Origin: Cudoniella acicularis
Lineage: Eukaryota; Ascomycota; Leotiomycetes; Helotiales; Helotiaceae
Direction of reading: 5' to 3'
DNA length: 58,387 nucleotides
NCBI GenBank assembly: GCA_013054445.1
Contig: JAAMPI010000156.1
Span: forward strand, 1 to 58,387
Under the pieces are notes generated by a model that was given only the letters and a program-made list of their open reading frames with translations, was not told the origin of the DNA and searched no databases. Shown one piece after another: positions 1-10,858 of this stretch. Each line of letters begins with the position of its first letter. Positions within the stretch are counted from its first letter, which is position 1. The position numbers and the translations under genes are program-made.

Positions 1-1478
1 GTTGGTGTCTGACTGCGACCGGCGAGACCACTGCCTGTAACTGGCACTAGGGAGGCGTTCGAGGAGTTTTTTTTGATTATATGAATTTTGAGAGGGAGCA
101 AACGGGGTTTTAGGGGTACCGAGTAAAACCTCTAAACTTGACATATTAAAACGAAATATCTTATGGCAGAGAAATTCTTAAAGCATTAAGTCACGCCGTA
201 CATACACTTCTCTCCTTAAGAATTTTAATTCATCAATGCATCACTTTAACCGCCCCTTATCTCCTCTAAAACACCACAATGTTTTCTGATCTCAATATCA
301 ATAATGTGACCTAGAAATCATCATAGTCTAGTGGAAAAGGTGTACTAGATTTATGAGTTAGAGATTTCCCCTTAAGAGTCTCTATAACTAAAGCATGATA
401 TTTCTTCGGCTGTTCTTCAGTAGGGTAGTTTTGGCCCTAAGCTCGTGTAACTAATTCAAGGAGAGTGGCGGCAGTTGGCATTTAAATCTAACTTCGTTGA
501 TACATCGACGCACTATTTGCATACATTCTATAGCTGTCTGCGTTTTCCACTGATGAGGTTGGGTTCTCGAGAGCAAACTCTTACACAAGATCTTTGCTAT
601 ATACTTTGATATCACCTTTGACATCTCTGTCGCTTATTAGTGTATTTCCTCATATAACCGTTGTTAGTCTACTAGCTCCCTCCGAAAGCATGAAGATTAT
701 ATAATGTTATCACTAGCTTGCAATTTAACTAACATTCTTTATATGAAGTAACTTTATATAATTTTAGTATTTACTCAAAACATGCCTTGGTATTAAGGGT
801 GAATTTACCTTATAAAGTAAAGCGTCTTCTACATTGTCTAATGTATCCTAACTTTCCTCGTTTGCCATGTGTGAGTTATTAGCCTTACTAGAAAAAAATG
901 AATTGAACCGGGAATATAATGCTTAGGTGATTTATACACTGCTGCCTACGTCTTTTGTGAGAAGAACTCAGGGAATAGATAAATTTCTCTCATGGATCTT
1001 GAACGATAAGGGCTTGATACTTTTAAGTCGATGATTGGACAGCGGACATACAATTTAAGCTACGAAATTCACATATCCCTCACTCTTTCAACTGCCGTTT
1101 GGGCCTCTAGGTGCCCGCTCTTGTAATGTGGCGGAACACTTTAATACAACCGGCTACCCATTCGGCGGAGACCGGTACCCTACAGGCGGACCCCGCCGGA
1201 AACGAGAAGCCTCAACAAAAGATCTTACCTGTGAAGAAGTTGAGTCTCGGCGGAAGAAACAACGGATAATTAGGACCACTTTAAGCATATCGCCGTCGAG
1301 GAGAGAACATAATACATTGATAGGAAATATGACAATAAACGCGAAGGAGGAGATTATATAAGACGGCGGGATTGCCTGAAACTTTCTCTTCATTGGACGC
1401 AACCCGGGACATCAGGCAACATCAACCAGTGCTGCCGATACCACTACATCTTAGTGACAGCCCGAATGAACTGCTTTC
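1..1478. other. AT-rich stretch without a recognisable gene
   Basis: The first kilobase is AT-rich with many TA steps and scattered stops in all frames. The short open frames at 1128-1402 overlap on both strands and show no recognisable motif. It is probably decayed repeat or intergenic DNA. Confidence 0.5.
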
Positions 1479-2983
1479 CTAGTTAACACCGATAGCGGAT
1501 GTCTTTTGTGCCAGAAAAAGTATTGCTGAAGCTACGGCATACTCGGCAGCTCCTATCCAGGACAAGAATGAGGAATATGCTTTTCGTGGCTTGGTCATGA
1601 GCGCAAGAAGTACATCCAGATATGGATGGCGATTGCCCCTCATTTCAGTTCTCTCCAGGCTGCTACCGCTTGGAAGCTGTTCATATCTAGTGCAGGGCCG
1701 AAAGGATGCAGTCGCTTGCCAAATGAACCAGTCTGGAGCAGAAATGCGGATGGAAAGTGGGCTTCGAAAGTATCCTACACTAAATGTACATGTGATAGTG
1801 GCTGAAAGTTTTTCCGTTTCAAACGCACGCTTGAATTCTTCCAGTCCAATCAATTCTGGCTTAACTTATCCAAGTGTGAAGAATAGCCTGAAATTGTCTT
1901 TGCTTTCTTACTCTCAGCCTTGCGGGTGTCTCAACGTTAGCTAGTGGTCAGCTGGCATCGAGCAATCCTTGGACTCCGTCTGATCTTTTGCATTGCGTTT
2001 AACACTTTGTCGTCTCCATCAACCACTTCGACGTCTGAGGATCAATTCCTATAGTATGAGATAAAATTTTAAAAAGCCCTCGCACGTAGAAGAAAAGGCT
2101 ATCCTCATATTTCGGAACCCAGGGTTTCAACATGGCAACATTCTGGGGAGATGTCTCAGCCTCAGCAGCCCTAACTTTTCCTTTTCTAGCAGAAAAGCCA
2201 GCCATGTCGCTTTTCCAAAGCTGCTTTGGGGCCGATTTCCTGCACTGTGAAAACCTGTTGTCTAATCATTTTCTACGAGTTCTTGAGGCTTGCCACACCA
2301 GATTATTGTGGCTTTCTCCTTGCATGAGCTGAAGCTTTCACCACCACAGCCTTGTGAATCGGAATTCTGAAAATAATCAGCCCGCTAGCTGCGGTGATGA
2401 CGTGGTCCAATCTTTGGGGTTGTGGTTTGCATCTGGTCATCCGCCTTTAGGTAACGCCGCTCAGGAAGTTCTGCGGCACCTAAAGCTTGTTGCTGATGTC
2501 AAAAATATTGCCCAAAGGATTCACCGAGACGATTCGAAGAAAGTATAGGGCACGAAAACTCAATGCACGCCAGGCGGATGAGAAGTCAGCTGGGCCTCGT
2601 TCTGCGTTACATTTCCGTGGGAGCAGGGCTCTCTCGAGCATGGTGTTATCGATCCTCTGAATGTGCAATACGGTGGTTAAGTGGCATACATCGAGGCTGC
2701 AGCTGAAGGTTTGCGCGCGCCAATATGCGGAATTTGTATTAATTGTACTTAGACCCTTCGCAGGGCTTTCTTTTAGCGATAACATCGGTGCATGTGAATT
2801 TGAAACAGCGGTGTGCCAAGGTGTATATATTGTAGCCCAACCTCGCCAGACTGGAGTTCGCTTCATGCGCACATTCACTTTTTGACATTGTCGGTCTTTA
2901 GACTCACCTGATTATTGTGCTCTATTTATCTCTATCTCGGTTTCAAACCACACCGCTTCCGTACAGTAAGCCCGGAACGAGCC
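1479..2983. other. Unresolved coding remnants
   Basis: Several short open frames overlap here. On the plus strand, 2496-2660 would encode a basic 54-residue peptide starting MSKILPKGF, rich in Arg and Lys. Another plus frame ends at 2548. On the minus strand, 1479-1853 has a C-terminal stretch (VASAILFLAQ) vaguely like the end of a short-chain dehydrogenase. None is long enough to name. The overlap of frames suggests a decayed gene. Confidence 0.25.
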
Positions 2984-3626
2984 ATGGCGGATCATGGAGC
3001 TGTCGGTTTTGCGAATGGTGGCATTACCCTAAAGGAGAACGGTTACCACAAGCCTAAGGAGGCCTTGAAAAGGTTCAAAAACGTACCAGCCCACTTCGAG
3101 AGACGTGAAATCCGGGACAATCTCATCGACGAGCGTGCCGAAAACCTGAGCAAAATTGGTTCCTGCCACCGCGACCCCAACTCCGAAACCCCCTTCTGTC
3201 GATCTGTCAAGCATGCACAGGCAATACTAGCTCCTGTGGAGAAACACCTCGCTAAAGTTAAGAATCCAGATGGTTTTGGAGAGAGATTCAACAACGGGTT
3301 TAGAAGAGGTAATCGCCATGACAAGCTGGCCCTCTCTGAGGCAACTGAGCTGCTCGATGAGGCGGAAAACATGTGGCGATCTCGGCAGATGCAAGTGTTC
3401 CTTCGAAAACACCGTTTGAGAAGACCTGATACACTGACAGTACGGTTGTAGGCTGCTGGCCAACTCAGCCCCTCCACAGGCCCCGCCGTCGTATAATGTT
3501 ACCGTCAATACCAGGCGTTCGAGCTATGAGCCCAAGCAAGATTGGAACAACTCAAGCTCCGCCCAAAGACAAGCGCCTGCATGTGATGGCGGTGGTTATG
3601 ATTATGTTGGTGCCCCTCGGCATTGA
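2984..3626 (+). pseudogene. Hypothetical protein gene with a frame break
   Basis: From the ATG at 2984 (context GAGCCATGG) a 155-codon frame runs to 3451. It is charged and helix-like, with many Lys, Arg and Glu, and resembles no family I can name. Directly downstream another plus frame (codons in register with 3459) continues to a stop at 3624-3626. That tail is Pro/Ser/Tyr-rich, includes PPQAPPSYNV, and ends in a Gly/Tyr-rich segment. The composition suggests it is the natural C-terminus of the same protein. No intron of normal size joins the frames, so a one-base indel near 3435-3450 is the simplest reading. Whether the break is real or an assembly error cannot be told here. Confidence 0.35.
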
Positions 3627-4376
3627 GGAATTGCTACACTGATTTTGACTGCATCATTCGATTGTCTAGCAAAACCGTGAAACGTTGGTCATGTTTTGGC
3701 GGATACATTTTTTCAGTGCGTTCTACACATAATCACATTCTTTCGACCCAATCATTGCAGTAGAGTCTGTCATGTCGTGTTCTTTGGCTGTCATGACGAT
3801 GTTCACAATGTCCCCGAACTTTCCGGGACTCTGACCTACTTTTATTTCATTCGATTCCCGTTCTTTCTTCACAAATACTGGTACTTCCTCGTCGGACCTT
3901 CTGCATAGGTGTATATTTGAGGAGTTATTCTGGGGTAGCTGTCTAGATGAATGGAGTATGTAATCTTCCTCGCTCACCTCCTCCATGTGCTCTTAGAAAT
4001 AAGACCCCAATCACTTGTTTCCAATCCTCTTTTTTCCTTCTCTTGCTTTTTGTGAACAATAAAATGAGCTCCATATTTAGCCCAATGACGTCTGTGCTCA
4101 GATACCCAAGGATCATTTAGTGGTACCGAATCTTTCTGCCCGGTGATGAGTTCCATGCTCTCGAGTTGAGGAGACCATGATTATGAGGCTATGTTTGTCG
4201 TGAAGAGGGCATCTATTCATAGTGTGATTGGAATCAATCTTTCCAGCTTCTGGCGAGGTGTATATATTGAAAGTTTTCTTAGATTTGGAAAGCTTTTTAT
4301 TGTTGTGAGGACTTGGGCATTCTGCTGAAAGCAAAAAAACATCAGTTAATGTGCCCGATTTTATAGAGAGTTCTCT
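3627..4376. other. Intergenic, no gene seen
   Basis: Short overlapping frames on both strands with no recognisable domain. The minus-strand frames at 4113-4334 could be the 3' end of the F-box remnant that follows, but show no motif. Confidence 0.4.
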
Positions 4377-5404
4377 TCAGTTTGTTAACCTACGGCTTGG
4401 AGGCTTTCTCGACTCAGTTTCAAAAACAGAGAATTCAGAGATTTGCAATTCCTTTGAATGGATTGGATCTGTGCGAGGTATGGCTTGCTCTGCGTCATCT
4501 TCCTCCTGATCGAGCTCTGTAAAATGGAGTTTCAATTTGCGTAACGTTGAAGAATTATGGTTGAGAGCTTCGACGGATTTTTGAATTCCGAATATATCAA
4601 TCAAAGATATTTCTTCCAAGCCTCTAAAAGAGAAAAGAAATCTTTCTAAACTCAACTAAAAATCTTTAGTATCTTGAATATCAGGAGGAGTACGACGGCA
4701 TTTTATCTCCAAAGATCGAAGACGACAAGGCTAATATGCAGCAGAAGCAGAGAAAATATCAAGGATAATGTGCGTATCAAAGCAGTTCGACAAGACCATC
4801 CTTTGAAGTTCGTGGACATTGATGTGCTGTGCGAGGCTCTCACACTCGCCAAACGGATAACTTATCAATTCGAGTGATTGAGGTCAGTTTTGGACTATGG
4901 TATAGGTTTGAGGGGATGTCGGTGCTTTTTGATAGCTAGTTAGGGTTGATATCTACTTCCTTGAGCGTGGGGTGAGAATTGAGGGTCTCGACAAGAGTAT
5001 TTAGGATTATATCCGGGTGGTGCCATCTTCAAGCAATTATTAGTAATTTGATTTCAAAACTTCAATCAATCAATATGTAAATACCCGAAATATTCCAGCG
5101 AAGGCAAGGCACGCACAAGGCGCATTAATATGCTGCAAATTCCATCAACATCCCAAGCACTGCATGAGTGGTCAGGTAGCCCGGAAATGCCAGTCACGTT
5201 AGCGACGACTGAGAGCTGGTGTACGAAGGTTCGGTAGGGTAAGTCGCGTATCAGTGACTTAAGTAACAGCCACGTCCAGTGAGATTCGATTTTGGACATG
5301 TCGAGCTCGAGTGAACGATAGAGAAAGGGTGTTGCGATGTTGCTTAGCAGATGGGATACCTTGCAGATGTTGGCTAGATCATTTTGGGTTCCGCTGGTAT
5401 ATAT
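4377..5404 (-). pseudogene. F-box/leucine-rich-repeat protein remnant
   Basis: Reading the minus strand from 5404, an exon after a CATAG acceptor encodes an F-box-like segment with LANICKVSHLL and ATPFLYRSLELD, typical of fungal F-box proteins. It continues to 5066. A second block (about 4870-4665) has leucine-rich-repeat texture (LQRMVLSNCF, LRSLEIK) but an in-frame TAG at 4731-4733. A third block (about 4660-4377) begins after a TTTTTAG acceptor and reads GLEEISLIDIFGIQ and LRKLKLHF. The order fits one F-box/LRR substrate-receptor gene that would act in SCF ubiquitin ligases. The N-terminal F-box start was not found and the internal stop suggests loss of function. An unrecognised intron covering the stop is the alternative. 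Confidence 0.45.
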
Positions 5405-5879
5405 CTATGATGAATCAGGTATCGCAGCGAAGTTGAAATCAAGGTTGCATGCTTATTTCTCTGCAGATGAGGGACTAAATGTCGAAACCGAAAGTGACAG
5501 GGCTAGAGACATCCATGGGCCATGGTCTGCGAGGAGGATTCCGGATTGGGCTGGAGGTAGAGGGGACAAAGACTAGGTGTCGCAGCGGGGCTCACAAACC
5601 ATAAATCAAGATTATCTAACCTTCCTAAAATAAAATCAACGAGTAGAAGGCGGTAGAGTTGCTGTGGCCACCTTGAAAGAAGGACGTGGGCGCAGCCTTC
5701 GCCTATTTGCGTGCGCATACGACCCAACCAATAGCTGACCCCCCTAACAACCGACGTTTTGTTTGCATCTATATATACACTTTAATCAAGTTACAACTAG
5801 CACAAAACGATCTCAGTAAGCCTTAAGACATAGCCTTGTTCTAAATTCTAGATATTCCACGTAATGTACGTAAGCTGCG

Positions 5880-6270
5880 GGGTATACTGGTTTAAAACCA
5901 GGTTTTCAGGCGTAAAAGCTGGTTTAAAAATAGTTAGCCATAGACACATAATGTTTTCGGTGCTCGCTGCGCCTGATTAGCTTTAAACCAGGAATTGATA
6001 TATAAAACTCAGTTTTAAACTAATAGATAGCAGATTGATAAAAATCAAGAGAGTTGGCTTTTTATAGTTACTACGCCCGGGTAGTTTAAAACTATACAGC
6101 CGCAGACGTATAATGTTTTCGGTACTCGCTGCGCCTAATTTGTTCGAAACCAATATCTAGGCATATTTTTCTGGTTTTAAACCAGTATGTCGCAGACGTA
6201 TTGAAATACATAGGGCGTGTTTACTTATCGTCGCTGCGCCTACCTAGTTTCAAACCAGATAGCCGCAGAA
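5880..6270. repeat. Degenerate repeat array with TTTAAA palindromes
   Basis: Three diverged units of about 110-160 bp. Two share a block reading ATAATGTTTTCGGT, then one variable base and CTCGCTGCGCCT (starting near 5948 and 6108). A third has only TCGCTGCGCCTA near 6230. Between them lie near-perfect palindromes such as CTGGTTTTAAACCAG near 6170 and CTGGTTTAAAACCAG near 5888. The pattern suggests decayed copies of a small palindromic or foldback element. Confidence 0.55.
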
Positions 6271-6599
6271 TCTCCCTCTCCTCCTAAAGAAAATGTTATA
6301 GTAGTTTATCTAAGCGAAAACACGCACCAGAAACACTTCAGAGTAATAAAAGAACTAAGAATAAATATAGTAGTTAGAATAGCGAAGTATATATTAGCCT
6401 CTTATAAGAAATATTCCATGCAATTATCTTATGGTAGCTTATTTTAAAGTAGTTTAACATTTGACGTGTTCTTTTTTACCAGAGCACGTGATGCGCCAAC
6501 TTACCGTAAGTGGGATATCGATAGTGAGGGCTTAAATCATTTCGTATCTTTCCTATAAGAATGATAGAGGTTTTCTAGTATATATCTTGAAATCAAACA

Positions 6600-6829
6600 T
6601 CAAGCAGCAAGATACAACTTCTCAACATAATTCGCAGGAATCCCGTCCGTCTTTCCACGCAGCCTAGCTTGCCACCACCCTTCATGCTTAGCATCGGAAA
6701 CCTCGAGAATTTCCCCTTCAAGAAACTAAGATCTGACGCCTTCTGCGCGGTAAAATCGTACTTGGCTTCAACAAGCACGATTGGTGAGCCTGTTGATGAT
6801 TGCTGAAAAGAGTATAACGGCGGAGGCAT
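6600..6829 (-). pseudogene. SH3-domain coding fragment with a one-base frame break
   Basis: The minus strand from 6829 reads MPPPLYSF, then an SH3 beginning AKYDFTAQKASDLSFLKG. After a run of four Gs near 6709-6713 the frame is lost, but the next frame continues exactly as an SH3 should: EILEV, then EGWWQARLRG, then GIPANYVEKL, ending at TGA 6602-6600. The ALYDY-like, WW and PxNYV signatures are all present, so one missing G is the only defect seen. No other domain is visible nearby. It may be the last exon of a larger SH3 adaptor gene or a lone remnant. A base-calling error in the G run is possible. Confidence 0.6.
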
Positions 6830-7229
6830 TGTTGGATATAGATGTCCACCTCTTGCATGATCCTGTCACGATTCCGGATCATGTGACCTGGTCACATGAT
6901 AGTTACTATGTTATCGTGATCTTATAACAGAGCCGATAATTTAATAACTTGATAATATTCTACTCTAATTTACTTGATACTTTAATTGACGATTAGACTC
7001 AACGGCTACCTCACGTGATATCGACATACCACGTGACACGAGAACGTTACAGATCCTGAGAGATCCGAGTATCTCGAATGACTAGGTAAGAGCGACTATC
7101 AATGATTCCCTTCTCGTTACCGGTCATCATTTTAAATATCTTGGCTACTTCTTCTGGATACACCAGCTTGCTGTGGTCTATCTCGTGGTCAAAAACGAGC
7201 CGAAAGGTCATACCTTTCAAGCCTTGAAG

Positions 7230-8130
7230 CTAGTGGGCAAGATGAGCCATGTGCTTGCCCCCAGTCAAAATGACTGCTTCCCCAGGTCGAAGACTTAAAC
7301 GATCACCAACGGTCGAAGCATACAAGAAGCGGCCGGGGTCCCCTTGGTATTGTCGTCCAAGTGTCATGTCATAGAAGATGTCAGCATAGAGTATCTGTCC
7401 ACACCATGTTGCGGCGTGACATATCCATCTTGATATCTTTACAGTTTTGTCCAGTAGTTGGGGAAGTCCCCATCCTCTAAGGTTTTCACGACTTGCTTGC
7501 AAAACGAATCGATCTTGTTGTTTTCAGGCTCGAATGTTCCGTATCGAGGAGTTTCTCGATCAACTCCTGCTGGTAGCTTTTTCAGGACTTGGAAAGAATG
7601 CGGAACACTCTTGAAATAAGCAAGCACCCCGCCCATAGTGTTGAGTAAGGAAGTATTTGCCTGTTTACCAAAATACATGTCGTTAGGCGCACCCCAGGTA
7701 AGGTTGTTGAGCACTTCGCAACCGAAGCCCCTATAGATATGCATCGGATAGCTTGCAGCACAAAAAGTCACAAACCACAGGGCAAGTGATACTGTACTGC
7801 ATATAGCCGTCCAGTTCGTTGAAGCTCAACTTTAGTTCAGACGAGATCACGGTGATTGCCTGGGTGACTTCTGCGTAAGCTCCAGGCAGGGCAGACTAGT
7901 CGATGACATCGAGGACTAGAAGTCATTATTCTAGCGTTGATAGGACGAGCAAAGCTCGTCAACTGAAGTTGGATCAAAGACTTTAACTGGTGTGGATCTG
8001 GTGGTAGAGCTGATAGCAGAGCTTCTCGTAGGTGCCGCAACAGATGCCCCGGTCCCCGGATGCCGTGACAGGTGTGGATATCTTCCACTGAGCCTTTCGC
8101 AGGTAAAGCTCTTCTCACTTGTCCCTTTAT
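7230..8130 (-). other. Unrecognised multi-exon gene or remnant
   Basis: On the minus strand, fragments in different frames look coding. About 8110-7945 has a Ser/Thr/Pro-rich linker followed by VKVFDPTSVDELCSSYQ. About 7885-7800 reads ISSELKLSFNELDGYM. After an intron-like GTTTGTGAC...CTATAG there is a long frame, 7745-7439 (CEVLNNLTWGAPNDMYFG, then LLNTMGGVLAYFK). A further frame runs to 7230. Cysteines and a Ser/Thr linker suggest a secreted or surface protein, but I recognise no family. Exon joins are uncertain. Confidence 0.3.
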
Positions 8131-8299
8131 TCGGAAATAGCCATGTTTACCTGCAAAGCTATGCATACAAAACCAAAGGTTGCCATTTACGATATAGTTT
8201 TCACTATATTTATCCTGGTATTTGACGTGGGAATGTTGAAAATATGAAGGAAAAGTCAGTGAGGATGTAAGATAATTACGGGGCTTCAGGCAGGCCACA

Positions 8300-8910
8300 T
8301 ATACTCGAGTTACTTAAAATTAGTAACGAGCTGTACTGTTGACTAGGTTTCGAGGCTAAATCGGAATCAGGAAAGTGAAAGATAGCCTCCAATATCACCT
8401 TCTACAAATCCACCATGCCTACCGTTTTATGTGTTCGCTCTCATACGTCATATATACTCTTTTATATTCTTCTAATTTTGCTCGATTTTTATTACGTTAA
8501 AAGTCTTAACGGTTAAAGACGAAATTACCCAAGTAAAGGAACTTTTAGACTAAATGACCCTTATAATAATTGAAAAAGACCAAATTGTCCTAGTAAATAA
8601 TACTGATAAGTTAGGTCATTACCTCACTTCTAATAGCATAAGGAAGGTAATCAAGAGGAGAAAATGTATCAATTGAACTTACTACAAGGAAGAGAAGAGA
8701 ATTGTGGGTGAGCTTATATATATATATATTAGCACTTCACCCCAGCTAAGAGTTAGTACTCCCTGTAGCCCTCATCTATGTGATTAGGTGCCATGCTCGT
8801 ATTTCTTCGGGACAAGCAGTACAATTTTGTTTTTAACAGAATGATTATACACCGCCTTTTCCAACTGCAAATCTAATTCAAATCTGACTTGAATTTGCTA
8901 TACCCTACTA
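8300..8910. other. AT-rich intergenic stretch
   Basis: No gene is visible. The stretch includes a (TA)n run near 8716-8729 and lies downstream of the UbiA-type gene, so it probably holds that gene's 3' UTR. Confidence 0.5.
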
Positions 8911-9997
8911 TTAAAAGTAATGTTTTAAGACAGGAAGTGCATACAGAACAGCCAACCAATAACTCCAAAGTTTCCATGTGGCCCTATCCGCAGCCTTCTC
9001 CCTCCAGTAGAAAACGCGAAAAGCCACAACGAGTCCAAAAACCACAACTGCGGCGATGAAACGTGCTTCAAGACCCCAAAAAATTGGGCAGATGAGTGAC
9101 CACAAGACAACAGGAACAGCTATTGTCCATCGAGCTCGCAAATCGCCAATGGCTAGTGGTGCAGTGTGTCTGTTACGAGACCTATCCCCTTCCACATCTT
9201 TCAAGTCCTGAACTTGCATGGTTGTGAGGATCACTGCGCCTATCATACCACTCCATATGTAGCCATTTCGATTCAATGTGTGTTCCTTGCCATTATTCAA
9301 GCTCGATGCTACTCGAAGTGCACCGTTCCCGTAAAAGATATATGCAACTCCAATGATGAGGTTTCGAGTTACGAAGTCTTCGTCCGATCCACCGAGGTCA
9401 TTGTACATCCAGGTGAGGCAAAACAGGACCACAGTTTCCTCATATGATCCAAGAAAGCAGTAAGTAAGAACTAGAACTAGCGGAATACCGAGCAGCAATA
9501 ATCTTCTAGTCTGAGCCATAGAGATTCTTCCGGCCGCCAGTGGCCTGAAAGGTTTATTCATCTTATCTTCAGTGATGGATTCGGGGAGCCTTTGGTTGGC
9601 GAGAACGAAGACGAGAGTATTCAACCAAGTCCATGCGATAACAATTGGTGCTCGAAGAAGAATTTGTCTGATGTTGGGTTGGGGATTGGTAGTCATTAAA
9701 GGGCCGGAGATAGCACCGAAGATTCCAAACATAGTCTCGGGGAACACGAACGTCTTGTGGTCGCTGACGGTAAAGAGCCACAATGTGTATACAAAGCCCA
9801 TGAGGGATTGGAAGAACTTTTTGGACTTTATTGGTGTCTGAGAGTTGGACTGTCAGCATGCCGCATGTGAAAATACGTTTTATAGAGAGAAGACCAACCT
9901 TGTTCTCGGAGGTCACATTCCTTTGGCTCTCAATGGGTATTTCCCCCAAACTCTCTTCTGAGCGGCAAGGCTTCCGAGAATAGGCGTACTTCAACAT
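8911..9997 (-). CDS. UbiA-type terpene cyclase / prenyltransferase
   Basis: Two exons on the minus strand (9997-9899 and 9837-8911, 61-nt intron with a GTTGGT donor and CTCAG acceptor) give a 341-residue polytopic membrane protein. The first Asp-rich region of the UbiA superfamily is seen as NQRLPESITEDKMNKPFRP (about residues 114-132). The second is DLKDVEGD (about 244-251). Between them lies YNDLGGSDEDFVTRN, a pattern I associate with the fungal UbiA-type class that includes the diterpene cyclase EriG and the bergamotene synthase Fma-TC. Such enzymes bind a prenyl diphosphate with Mg2+ in the membrane and either cyclise it or transfer it. Which reaction applies cannot be read from sequence. 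It diverges from the P450 gene and lies about 9 kb from a diterpene synthase, so a role in terpenoid biosynthesis is the natural inference. Confidence 0.85.
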
Positions 9998-10858
9998 TTC
10001 GCACTTGCTTCAGCGAAAGGCGGAAGGAAAAGCTTGGTGTTTAGCGACGATTGAATAGTCGAATTTGTCAGACTATCGTTGGGCAAAAATGTGTCCATCC
10101 GGAATCGAATCGAAAGAACCTTCCTATGGATGTAGAGGAACTCTTTAAAATCGGGTGGGGGATCATGTAGCTTGGTTCTTGTATGTATTATCAAGGCGCA
10201 GCTTCATTTGAAATTTTGAATCGCACATCCTGAAGACAATCGGTCTTGTAAATGTCTGCGCCTGAGGTTAGCGTGGGATAATTCTCTAGATATGCATGGT
10301 CCTTTGCCCCATGAACTATGACCTATTGGATAAGCAGTAATTGGTTGCCTTGTTCGTCCACCCTCTCATCTACTCATATGATACTTTGTTACTCTTGAAT
10401 GTGATGCTTCACTTGCACCTGTCCACTTATCACCCACAAGCATGCATGTCATTTACACCGCATATATTCTTAGGTATGTAGTACCGCTTGCTGCAAGTAA
10501 CCAACTACCGATTGTGTGACCGCAGGAACATGCAACGTGTCTATTGCGAAATTTTGCCCGAACTCGAAACTTACCCTTGATAACCACCTTCCTGAACCTG
10601 CAAGAGTTCCAAACACTACCTGTAACGCCGCCGTAGAGGCCCCTCACCTCTTTCCAACATCCATGCTCAAATTTATTTTCCGGCTGTTGGTTGGCATGCA
10701 ACAGTTCTTCCTGAATATCACCGTATTCATGTTAGTCTCCGTACCTGGGTTGAGCTGTTTCCCTTGACACCTTGGTTTCTCTACTTTTCGGATGTCAAAA
10801 AGCACCTGTTGCAGTGTTACCGCAACCAGTGCCAACAGTGAGCACAAGTTTCTTGATT
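9998..10858. promoter_or_regulatory. Divergent intergenic region between UbiA-type and P450 genes
   Basis: This 861-bp region separates the two start codons, which point away from each other. It probably holds both promoters and may allow co-regulation of the pair. No palindromic binding site stands out. The open frame at 10516-10767 shows no domain and is taken as chance. Confidence 0.45.

Noticed and set aside
1479..1853. Minus-strand frame with a short-chain-dehydrogenase-like tail
   Set aside because: Only about ten residues look similar. No Rossmann glycine motif or YxxxK is present.
5880..6270. CRISPR-like array
   Set aside because: Units are diverged and contain palindromes, spacers are not uniform, and the organism is a fungus.
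10516..10767. 83-codon frame in the UbiA/P450 intergenic region
   Set aside because: No domain and no splice link to the P450, whose leader starts at 10859.
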